Part shown: in pieces, positions 39,037 through 46,921 of the stretch | Position numbering within the stretch: position 1 is the first letter of the stretch | Layout of the letters: each line of letters starts with the position of its first letter | Source of the DNA: Candidatus Pacearchaeota archaeon | GTDB lineage: Archaea > Nanobdellota > Nanobdellia > Pacearchaeales > GW2011-AR1 | DNA length: 53,388 nucleotides | Direction of reading: 5' to 3' | Assembly: GCA_018304045.1 (NCBI GenBank) | Contig: JAGVWZ010000012.1 | Span: forward strand, 1 to 53,388 | The notes under the pieces: generated by a model | The model's database searches: none | Told to the model about the DNA's origin: nothing | The model's input: the letters and a program-made list of their open reading frames with translations, nothing else | Program-made: the position numbers and the translations under genes

Positions 39037-39074
39037 ATTTTATTTCTAGCAAAGTTTATTAGTATTAAACATTA

Positions 39075-39713
39075 ATGAATTCCATGAAAAAAGTGATTAT
39101 ATTAATAGATGGAAATAATTTTTATCACAACTTGAAGCATATGAAGATTAAGCCAAGCAATGTTGATTTCAAAAAACTAACTGATTTTATAGCTAAGTAT
39201 TTTGATTTAGAACTGCAGGAAGTTAGATATTATAACTCAATGCCAACATTAAGAGATGGAAGAAATTTGTATTTTTCCCATCTTAAGTTTATTGATGATT
39301 TAAAGAAAATACCTAAATTTTCTGTTCATACAAGAAAACTCCAAGTTCATTCAAACAAAGAACTATTAAAAGAAAAACAGGATTTGATTGATTCAATGGA
39401 TTTGTGTGAAAACTGCAAGCCTATTGTTGAACAAAACATTTTTGATGCAGTTAGCAATATAAAAAAGAAGGAAAAAGGTATTGATATTATGCTCGGAATT
39501 GATTTGGTTGAATCTGCAATAGAAGATAAAGCAGATAGTTTTATAGTTGTTTCAGGAGATGCTGATTTTGTTCCTGCAATGAAACTAACAGAAAAGAAAG
39601 GCAAAGATGTCTATAGTGTTAGTCTTGCAAAGGGTTACAGCAAAGAATTAAGGGACAATTTCAAGTTTTTTGTAATTGGAAAGAATATGATAATTGAAAA
39701 TTGTTTAAAATAA
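39075..39713 (+). CDS. NYN-domain (LabA/DUF88) protein
   Basis: KVIILIDGNNFYHNL; GIDIMLGIDLVESA; VSGDADFVPAMKL. Confidence 0.85.
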   Translation: MNSMKKVIILIDGNNFYHNLKHMKIKPSNVDFKKLTDFIAKYFDLELQEVRYYNSMPTLRDGRNLYFSHLKFIDDLKKIPKFSVHTRKLQVHSNKELLKEKQDLIDSMDLCENCKPIVEQNIFDAVSNIKKKEKGIDIMLGIDLVESAIEDKADSFIVVSGDADFVPAMKLTEKKGKDVYSVSLAKGYSKELRDNFKFFVIGKNMIIENCLK

Positions 39714-39714
39714 A

Positions 39715-40077
39715 ATGGTCTCCCTTACAAAAGCTGAAAAAGATAAATTGAAAGAGATATTAACAAAATCTAAAGATAAAGAAGCAAAAGAAATTATTAA
39801 AAAAATAGATAATGAAAAGAAACTAAAATATGCCTATTACAAAAAAGATATTAAAGCGTTTTTAAGACAAGCATTTAAAGAAAAAAAGAAGGTAAAAATA
39901 AGATATTATAGCTTATCTTCAGATGAAATCAAATGGAGAACAGTTTCTATTTACCAACTTGGTTCTGATTTCATTATTGCTTATTGCCATTTGAGAAATG
40001 AAGAAAGAACTTTTGTAACTGATAGAATTTCCCAAGCTGCAATTTTAGATGAAAGTTATAAAATTCCAAATGGCTGA
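39715..40077 (+). CDS. WYL-like domain protein
   Basis: AFKEKKKVKIRYYSLSSDEIKWRTVSIYQL...YCHLRNEERTFVTDRI. Confidence 0.7.
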   Translation: MVSLTKAEKDKLKEILTKSKDKEAKEIIKKIDNEKKLKYAYYKKDIKAFLRQAFKEKKKVKIRYYSLSSDEIKWRTVSIYQLGSDFIIAYCHLRNEERTFVTDRISQAAILDESYKIPNG

Positions 40078-40116
40078 GAACCTGAAAGTATTGTTTGGTA
40101 AAAGTATGAGGATATT

Positions 40117-40419
40117 ATGATAAATGAAAAAGAAAGACCAAAATGGCCTATGCAAAGGCTGAAAGGAATGTATTTTGCTATGCATTGTTGGAAATGTAAA
40201 AAGTTTGAACTTCCTCAGGAAGAGTTTGAACAAACAGAGTATGAAAAGAGTTGTGAGCCAAATATTCAGAAAATTATTCATAGATTGGACTTAAAAGAAA
40301 TGAGATTTAAAGATTTTAATATTATTATTAAAAATAGTGTGTTCTGCAAATTTGAAAAAAGAGATTTTAGTAATAATTGTCCTATTTGTAAGAAATTTGG
40401 AGTTCCAAACCATTTCTAA
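40117..40419 (+). CDS. CxxC small protein, paralog A
   Basis: KERPKWPMQRLKGMYFAMHCWKCKKFELP...CPICKKFG; close paralog at 43479. Confidence 0.75.
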   Translation: MINEKERPKWPMQRLKGMYFAMHCWKCKKFELPQEEFEQTEYEKSCEPNIQKIIHRLDLKEMRFKDFNIIIKNSVFCKFEKRDFSNNCPICKKFGVPNHF

Positions 40420-40492
40420 TCACATGATTGGTGGAAAATCGGTGAAAATATAATTTATTATATTTAATATGTAGCCATATTTGGGTTACATA

Positions 40493-40543
40493 TTGCTAAT
40501 CCATGACCTTCGGGACTCCCGGGTTCAATTCCCGGCGAGGGCG
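40493..40543 (+). repeat. tRNA-Ser(GCU) 3'-half copy 4
   Basis: last ~38 nt (CCTTCGGGACTCCCGGGTTCAATTCCCGGCGAGGGCG) identical to the intact tRNA gene. Confidence 0.85.
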
Positions 40544-40557
40544 GTTTTTTTTTCAAT

Positions 40558-41093
40558 GTGAAGATTAAAATACTTGATTTTTTTTTAATGAAAATGAAAA
40601 CAAATCTTCAATTTAAACCTATCACTGAATTTAAACCTGGAATAATTTTTGATATTCTTTCTAGAAGCTATGAAGAATTAACAAAATTAGGGCCTGAATT
40701 TTACAAATTAAAAAAAAATGAAAAAGTGATGATAAGGGAGCATTTGAAAATTTAGAGACTAGAGGAAGATGTTATTTTATTACTTGTTTAAATGAGGTTC
40801 CTATAGGTATGGGTTCTTATGACCCTAGACAAGGTCCTGAATTTGGAATTATTGGAGATAATTGTATTTTGCCAAAGTTCAGAGGAAATGGTTATGGAAA
40901 AAAACAAATTGAAGAAATACTAAAGAGATTTCGTGAAAGAAAATTTAGGAATGCCAGAGTTTCTACAAGCGAACATCCATTTTTTATTTCTGCTCAAAAA
41001 ATGTATCCAAGTATAGGATTTAATGAAACAAGAAGATTTAAGAAAAAACCTGACTCAAAATATCGAGATATAGAGTATGAAATGAAACTTTAA
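40558..41093 (+). pseudogene. GNAT acetyltransferase, frameshifted at an A-tract (~40709-40725)
   Basis: C-terminal frame reads DKGAFENLETRGRCYFITCLNEVPIGMGSYDPRQGPEFGIIGDNCILPKFRGNGYGKKQI; N-terminal part in another frame. Confidence 0.75.
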
Positions 41094-41194
41094 AATATAA
41101 TTTATATCTAACCAAATATTGTACACCATTTTTCTTATATTTTTCAATCTAGAAAGATTTATAAAGATACATTAATTATTCTGATATGAGGTAA

Positions 41195-41788
41195 TTGGTG
41201 TGTCATTTTACCTTTAAAATGAAAAATAAAAAAATAACTCTTAATCAAGAAAAAATAGAAATAAAAGAAGTATCTAAAATAGCTGGGCTTTCATCTAAAG
41301 AGGTTAGTATAATTTCATGGCTCGAATTTTATCAAAAGTATTTTTTTACTTCAGATGATATAAGTTTCTTTTTTAATGACAAAAGAGCTCTATATAGAAT
41401 AATACAAAAACTGCTTAGAAAAAAAAGAATAATGAAACTTAATAAAAATAAATATTATTTAATTCCTATAAAAGCTAGAACAGGGAAATGGAGTGAGCAT
41501 GAATTCATAATGGTTGATGAACTATGCAATTCAGGAGAATATTATATTGGCGGCTGGACTGCTGCTAACTATTGGAGGCTTACTGATCAGATTCCTGCTT
41601 GGACAGAGATCTATACAAAAAATAAACAAGGTAAAAAGATTATAGGAAATACAAGAATCATTTTTCATAGAATAAGAAAAGTAGATAAAGATAAATACAT
41701 AATAAAAACGATAAAAGGACATGAGTTTAAGATATTAAAAAAAGGAGAGACAAAAAAATGGTTGAAGTTAAGAGAATACCTGCTATAG
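41195..41788 (+). CDS. AbiEi-type antitoxin/regulator
   Basis: winged-helix-like N-terminus; overlaps the AbiEii-like gene; GGWTAANYWRLTDQIP. Confidence 0.75.
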   Translation: MVCHFTFKMKNKKITLNQEKIEIKEVSKIAGLSSKEVSIISWLEFYQKYFFTSDDISFFFNDKRALYRIIQKLLRKKRIMKLNKNKYYLIPIKARTGKWSEHEFIMVDELCNSGEYYIGGWTAANYWRLTDQIPAWTEIYTKNKQGKKIIGNTRIIFHRIRKVDKDKYIIKTIKGHEFKILKKGETKKWLKLREYLL

Positions 41789-42540
41789 AATTCGAAGTTA
41801 TACTTGGAAAGACAAATTTTCTTAGAGAAAAACTAATTAAAGATTATTATCTAACTTTAATCCTCTATCTTATTAGAGACATTAAAGGCATTTATTTTAA
41901 AGGTGGAACTGCTCTTAACAAAATATTCCTCAATCATGCAAGACTATCTGAAGATCTGGATTTTTCTTTAACAAAAGATGAAAAAGAAGTAAAAGAGGAT
42001 ATATCAAAGGTTCTAAGTGATTCAAATTTTATTAAAGAGATTACAGAAGGCAAAAATGTTGATGGTTTCTTGAGGATGATAATAAAATGCCAGTCTGAAA
42101 TAGGGGAAAGTGAGATTTTCATTGATTTGAATAAAAGAGCAAAACTTGTGCTTCCATCTGAAGAGCATGAAATCAACCATTTTTATGCTCCCTTTATTCC
42201 TAAGTTTTCTATAAAAACTGTTGCAGAAGAAGAACTGATTGCTGAAAAAACAGCAGCAACAATAGGCAGAAATAAACCAAGAGACCATTATGATGTTTAT
42301 ATGATATTAAAGAAAGGTATTCCTATAAATATGGAACTTGTAAAGAAGAAATGCAATGAATCGGGAGACGAATTTTCTATAATAAAAATGTTCAACAAAG
42401 CAAAAATGTTAAAAAATAGATGGGATAAAGACATGGTATTTCTTATTTCTGAAGAAATAACTTTTCAGGAAGTAATAAAATTTTTATCAAAACATTTTAA
42501 TCTTAAAGAAGAAAAAGAAAAGATTAAGAAAAAGATATAA
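41758..42540 (+). CDS. AbiEii-type nucleotidyltransferase toxin
   Basis: FKGGTALNKIFLNHARLSEDLDFSL; VAEEELIAEKTAATIGRNKPRDHYDVYMI. Confidence 0.9.
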   Translation: MVEVKRIPAIEFEVILGKTNFLREKLIKDYYLTLILYLIRDIKGIYFKGGTALNKIFLNHARLSEDLDFSLTKDEKEVKEDISKVLSDSNFIKEITEGKNVDGFLRMIIKCQSEIGESEIFIDLNKRAKLVLPSEEHEINHFYAPFIPKFSIKTVAEEELIAEKTAATIGRNKPRDHYDVYMILKKGIPINMELVKKKCNESGDEFSIIKMFNKAKMLKNRWDKDMVFLISEEITFQEVIKFLSKHFNLKEEKEKIKKKI

Positions 42541-42562
42541 ACATCTGACCATATTATATTTA

Positions 42563-43495
42563 ATGGACATTGACAAGATTCTAGATAAAGCAGATGAAGA
42601 TAGATACTATAAGGGTCAAAATTATTACAAACAAAACAGGGTAAAAAACGGGATAATTTATAATAATTATTTAATTGCAGAAGTAATAGGGAGTGATATA
42701 TATAGGATTAAAATAAAACTTGGTAAAAATCCTGAATTTAATTGTACTTGTCCAGATAATGCAAATTATTGCAAGCATATTATTGCAGTATTATTAATGT
42801 ATAAATATAGAAAAGAATGGTTTGTTGATTTCGATAAGTTATTATCTGATTTAGGAAAGAAAGACAAACAGGAACTACTAAATATAATCAAACAAATGTA
42901 CTTAAATAAAATTGATCTAATAAGTATATTAAAAATTAATAATTTTCAAATCAAGGAAATCAATGATTTTTCAAAAGATATTTATGGTGTGGAAGATTTA
43001 TTTGTAGAATATGTTCATTATGAAGAAATGTCTAATTTAATAAAAAAACTAGACTCTATAATTACTATCTCGCAGGAATTTAGTGAGAAGAAAGATTTTA
43101 TATCTGAATTTGCAGTATTATGGTCTTTGATAAGAACTATTTCAAATAAAATTGGAGATTGTGATGATTCGGATGGGCAGATAGGAGAATTATTCTTTGA
43201 ATGTGTTCAAGGATTTTCTAAAATTATTAATAAGGTTTTAGTAGAAAAATATAAGAGGGAAAAATTTTATCATGAAGTGCTAACCCTCTGGGAAAAGAAT
43301 GACTTTGGGATAGAAGATGGTTTTTTAGATATAATAGAAGAAACTGCAACTGGAGAAGATTCCGATTTTTTAATAGAAGAAATTAAAAAGATAATTAGCA
43401 AAAATAAATCAAAATATTTTATTGAATATAAAAAAGAAGATTTAGAAGAACTTATTTCCCATCTAAAAGAATTGAAAAATGGAAAAAGCTTATAA
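42563..43495 (+). CDS. SWIM zinc-finger protein
   Basis: YNCTCPDNANYCKHIIAVLL-type CxCx(n)CxH motif. Confidence 0.85.
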   Translation: MDIDKILDKADEDRYYKGQNYYKQNRVKNGIIYNNYLIAEVIGSDIYRIKIKLGKNPEFNCTCPDNANYCKHIIAVLLMYKYRKEWFVDFDKLLSDLGKKDKQELLNIIKQMYLNKIDLISILKINNFQIKEINDFSKDIYGVEDLFVEYVHYEEMSNLIKKLDSIITISQEFSEKKDFISEFAVLWSLIRTISNKIGDCDDSDGQIGELFFECVQGFSKIINKVLVEKYKREKFYHEVLTLWEKNDFGIEDGFLDIIEETATGEDSDFLIEEIKKIISKNKSKYFIEYKKEDLEELISHLKELKNGKSL

Positions 43496-43787
43496 AAAAG
43501 AAAGACCAAAATGGCCTATGCAGAGGCTTAAAGGAATGTATTTTGCTATGCATTGCTGGAAATGCAAAAAGTTTGAACTTCCTGAAGAGGAATTTGAACC
43601 TACAGAGTATAAACTGAAATGTGAAAAGAACATTCAAAGAATAATTGATATTCTAGATGTTAAAGAAATGAAATTTAAGGATTTTAACAATATTATTAAG
43701 AATAGTGAATTCTGTAGATTTGAAAAAAGAGATTTTAGTAATAATTACCCTATTTGCAAGAAATTTGGGATAACAAATCATCTCTAA
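43479..43787 (+). CDS. CxxC small protein, paralog B
   Basis: ~90% DNA identity by eye to the 5' part of paralog A. Confidence 0.75.
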   Translation: MEKAYKKERPKWPMQRLKGMYFAMHCWKCKKFELPEEEFEPTEYKLKCEKNIQRIIDILDVKEMKFKDFNNIIKNSEFCRFEKRDFSNNYPICKKFGITNHL

Positions 43788-43895
43788 AAATATAATTTAT
43801 ACATCAAAATATCTTGCCTAAAAGACGCCTTTTTCTAATAATATATAAATAATTTATATAAAATTTTTAGTCTGTTGTAACATTTTTATAATTCT

Positions 43896-43945
43896 TTGCT
43901 AATCTGTGCCCTTTGGGTTCCTGGGTTCGATTCCCAGTGAAGGCG
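43896..43945 (+). repeat. tRNA-Ser(GCU) 3'-half copy 5
   Basis: TTGCTAA-TCTGT-GCCCTTTGGGTTC-CTGGG-TTCGATT-CCCAG-TGAAGGC-G. Confidence 0.8.
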
Positions 43946-43971
43946 GTTTTATATAATTATGAATCGAACAT

Positions 43972-44046
43972 GTTCGATTCCCAGAAAAATTTTAGTCTTG
44001 ACAAAAATACACTAGTTACAACAAGAGTAAAATTTTTGTGAAGGCG
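43972..44046 (+). repeat. tRNA-Ser 3'-end fragment 6, interrupted by a 54-nt insert with inverted ends
   Basis: GTTCGATTCCCAG ... TGAAGGCG split by AAAAATTTTA...TAAAATTTTT. Confidence 0.55.
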
Positions 44047-44149
44047 TTTTTATTTATAAGAAACATTTTCATAATATTTAAAAACCTAGAATTTTATTTT
44101 AGGTATATTAACAAAAAAAGGTGATAAAAATGAGTAGTTGTTTAGACTT

Positions 44150-44327
44150 AAGAGAGTATCAAGACAATCCTGATATGCAAAATATCTTAGGAAAACTTGT
44201 TTCTGGTAAGAGTGGATATAAATCTGTAATTGATAAAACAAAACCTATTGCAAAATGTTCGCAATGTGGAAAAATACTGGATGATTCCTGGAAATTCTGT
44301 CCTGAATGTGGTAATAGGATTAAGTGA
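44150..44327 (+). CDS. zinc-ribbon protein
   Basis: KCSQCGKILDDSWKFCPECGNRIK; track ORF 44121-44327, exact start uncertain. Confidence 0.6.
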
Positions 44328-44627
44328 TATTATCATACTATTAATGGTAATTTATTTAGAATCTCATATATTTGCTTCTCAATCTTATTTGATTGTTAAG
44401 TACGCTTTCTATTAAAAGATGATTCTTTTAATTTGTTTTAATATGTAATATTAATAATGTGTGTAAAATGAAGAGATTAAATAGATTAAAAGATAAATTG
44501 TAGTTAAGCAGAGTATCATATCTTATTGCTGATTAGATATTTTAGTGAATTAAACTAGATAATCTCTATTATGATGATTAGTTAATATGTTTCTAATAAT
44601 GATAATGCTTTAAAAACATATTATAAT

Positions 44628-45470
44628 GTGAATTTCATGAAAAATAAGATAGTAATATTATTTATTGGATTGATATTTAGCTTGATTTTAATTAGCGGAG
44701 TTTTAGCTATGGAGGTTAAGGAATGTACTAAAGAGTGCATTAGAAATACTTCTATTAAGATTAATGAATGTCATTCTAATTTTAGTAATTGCCTTGAAAA
44801 TGCAAAAATTGATTTGAAAGAGTGTTCTTCATTTTCTGGAAAGAATAAAACAATTTGTGTAAAAGATGCAAGAAATGAAATAACCCAATGTAACAGTGAT
44901 AAAAAAACTTGCTTGAAAAATATTGATAATTCATTAGTTAGGTGTAAGAAAAAATGTTTATATGATGGAAAAAATATAACCTGTGAAAAAGGAAAATACA
45001 ATGCAGGAGATATTTTTTTAAATGGTTGCGATAAATGTGAGTGCAATTGGAATGGAAGAGTTAGTTGCAAAACAACTGAATATTGTAATTTTAATGTTAA
45101 TGATTTAAATATATCTAAGGAAAATTGTGAAACTAATAATGGACTGTATCAACCATTGTGTGCAGGAAGCATTATGAGTGCAAAATGCACTCAAGAAGTT
45201 TATTGTCAATGTGGTGGTAAATTAAATTTAACTTGTCCTTCGGATTATACTTGTTTATATGATTTTTACTTAAATAAAAATAGGAGAGGTCAATTTGCAC
45301 AAGAATGGATAGAATTTCCAAACTATAGGAAAATAGGGAATGTTGGAATTTGTGTTAAAAATCCTAATCTTGCTAGTTGTGGAAATGGAGTTTGTGAAAA
45401 TATTTGTGATAATGAGAATTGTTCTTTGGCTGAAACTTCTTATAATTGTGCTAAGGATTGTAAAATTTAA
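44628..45470 (+). CDS. secreted Cys-rich protein
   Basis: signal peptide; many Cys including GNGVCENICDNENCSLAETSYNCAKDC. Confidence 0.7.
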   Translation: MNFMKNKIVILFIGLIFSLILISGVLAMEVKECTKECIRNTSIKINECHSNFSNCLENAKIDLKECSSFSGKNKTICVKDARNEITQCNSDKKTCLKNIDNSLVRCKKKCLYDGKNITCEKGKYNAGDIFLNGCDKCECNWNGRVSCKTTEYCNFNVNDLNISKENCETNNGLYQPLCAGSIMSAKCTQEVYCQCGGKLNLTCPSDYTCLYDFYLNKNRRGQFAQEWIEFPNYRKIGNVGICVKNPNLASCGNGVCENICDNENCSLAETSYNCAKDCKI

Positions 45471-45712
45471 GAAGATCTTCTATTAAATTTTAAAACTAAA
45501 TTTTGTTCTTCATCAAATACTAGAACCTCTATTGGAATATTTCTTCTACATTGAAATCCATCACTTGCTCTTGATTTTCTTTGTTTTAACAATTCAGCCT
45601 TATTGTTTAATTCTGTTTCATTATCGGCATGAAATCTAATTGGCTTGATAAAACCATAGCCAGCTTCTATATTGCAACCACAATCATAACCTAGAATTGC
45701 TAAATATTTCAT
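45467..45712 (-). CDS. hypothetical protein
   Basis: 81-aa ORF. Confidence 0.45.
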   Translation of the reverse strand: MKYLAILGYDCGCNIEAGYGFIKPIRFHADNETELNNKAELLKQRKSRASDGFQCRRNIPIEVLVFDEEQNLVLKFNRRSS

Positions 45713-45830
45713 TAATAATATAATCTTGTTGAATTAATAAAACTATTCTTAATCAATCTTGATTATAATGATTGTCGTACATATTTTCTATTACATTAAT
45801 GGTTTTAAATGAGGAATATGTTGTTTTTTT

Positions 45831-46076
45831 ATGAAGATTAGAGTAAAAAAATTACATGATGGAAGAATTATCAAACTGGAAAGTGGGGGGGAAATAAAAG
45901 AAGTAATGATACATGAAGATATGTTTGATAAGGAAAAAGGTAAAATATCTATATGTTTTAGAGGACATAGAAATTCTGGAATAGTTGAATTAACTGAAAA
46001 AGAGGCAAATGAGCTATACAGAACACTTGGTTCAAAAATCAATTTAATAAAGGATATAAAAATTATAAGGGGATAA
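45831..46076 (+). CDS. hypothetical protein
   Basis: 81-aa ORF. Confidence 0.5.
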   Translation: MKIRVKKLHDGRIIKLESGGEIKEVMIHEDMFDKEKGKISICFRGHRNSGIVELTEKEANELYRTLGSKINLIKDIKIIRG

Positions 46077-46202
46077 TCTTTGTTAGTGTTAAAATTTATT
46101 TAAATGCTCATAGATTCACATTTCTAAGAATTAGTAAGCAGGGATTAAGAGTATAAACTTATCAATAAATCAGTATATCTCTAAATAATTATAAGAACTT
46201 AA

Positions 46203-46382
46203 TTATCTTTTGAATATTTTCTTAATCCTATGTACTATAGAACGATTCTTTTTCTTTATTCTTTGACCTTTTTGATAGGCTTTTATTTTTCTTACTTTTG
46301 AATTCATATCTTTTTTACTTGGTTTTCTAGAGTGTTTGCCTTTTTTTGATATTCTTACTACTCTTTTTTTTACTTTTTTCAT
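46203..46382 (-). CDS. 59-aa Lys/Arg-rich basic protein
   Basis: MKKVKKRVVRISKKGKHSRKPSKKDMNSKVRKIKAYQKGQRIKKKNRSIVHRIKKIFKR; below track cutoff. Confidence 0.55.
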   Translation of the reverse strand: MKKVKKRVVRISKKGKHSRKPSKKDMNSKVRKIKAYQKGQRIKKKNRSIVHRIKKIFKR

Positions 46383-46413
46383 TATCGCCTCTTTTTTATT
46401 TATATTGAATATG

Positions 46414-46640
46414 GGTAGCTGATAAAAAACCTGGCTCAGTGAGAAAGTTCCATAAATAATGGTCGAAACGGTATTGATCTATCGACTTATTTTAATGGTT
46501 ATCTTTTTCGCATTATCAAACAAGCTTAACAAATGTAGATTTCATATAGAGAGTTATAGCCAGGACTCTATATTAATGTCGAACATCTGACAGAGGCTGT
46601 GATAAAAGCACCCTTTCCAGGGCAACTGGTTTATCAGCCA
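46414..46640. ncRNA. candidate structured RNA with competing helices
   Basis: GCTGATAAA (46418) and GGCTGTGATAAA (46595) can both pair with TTTATCAGCC (46630); further hairpins ATAGAG...CTCTAT and CCAG-GGCAA-CTGG. Confidence 0.45.
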
Positions 46641-46921
46641 ATATTAAAAGAAAAAAATAGTATTTAAATGATTAGTGTAATTTTTTAGTTAATACAATTA
46701 ATCTTCAATTAGGAAACATTTTTTCTTGTCTAAGTAGGAATCTTTTTTAAAAAAATCAAATTCTTCATCAGATTTTTTACTATCATACTCTTTATTTAAA
46801 TCAAAAAAACCAAAATTATCTATCATTTTGTTGTTATAAATTTTCTATTATTAATAATCATTACAACTATATAAATATAATTGTAAGAAAAAATAATTGA
46901 TAAAAGGTTTTTAAATAGATA

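Noticed and set aside
38845-43945. tRNA-Ser 3' halves as Nanoarchaeum-style split tRNA genes
   Set aside because: The copies retain the whole anticodon loop TTGCTAA rather than beginning at a splice position with a complementary leader, and no matching 5' halves are visible. Integration att remnants fit better.
36902-44046. Integrase gene within the tRNA-Ser island
   Set aside because: No ORF shows tyrosine or serine recombinase motifs; mobility enzymes may be in trans or lost.
46414-46640. RNase P RNA or SRP RNA
   Set aside because: gagaaagttcc and acagag only weakly resemble RNase P conserved regions and the P4 pairing fails; no SRP helix 8 sequence found. Left as an unassigned candidate.
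46698-46826. 42-aa minus-strand ORF MIDNFGFFDLNKEYDSKKSDEEFDFFKKDSYLDKKKCFLIED
   Set aside because: Short, no recognised family; could be real but evidence is insufficient to call.
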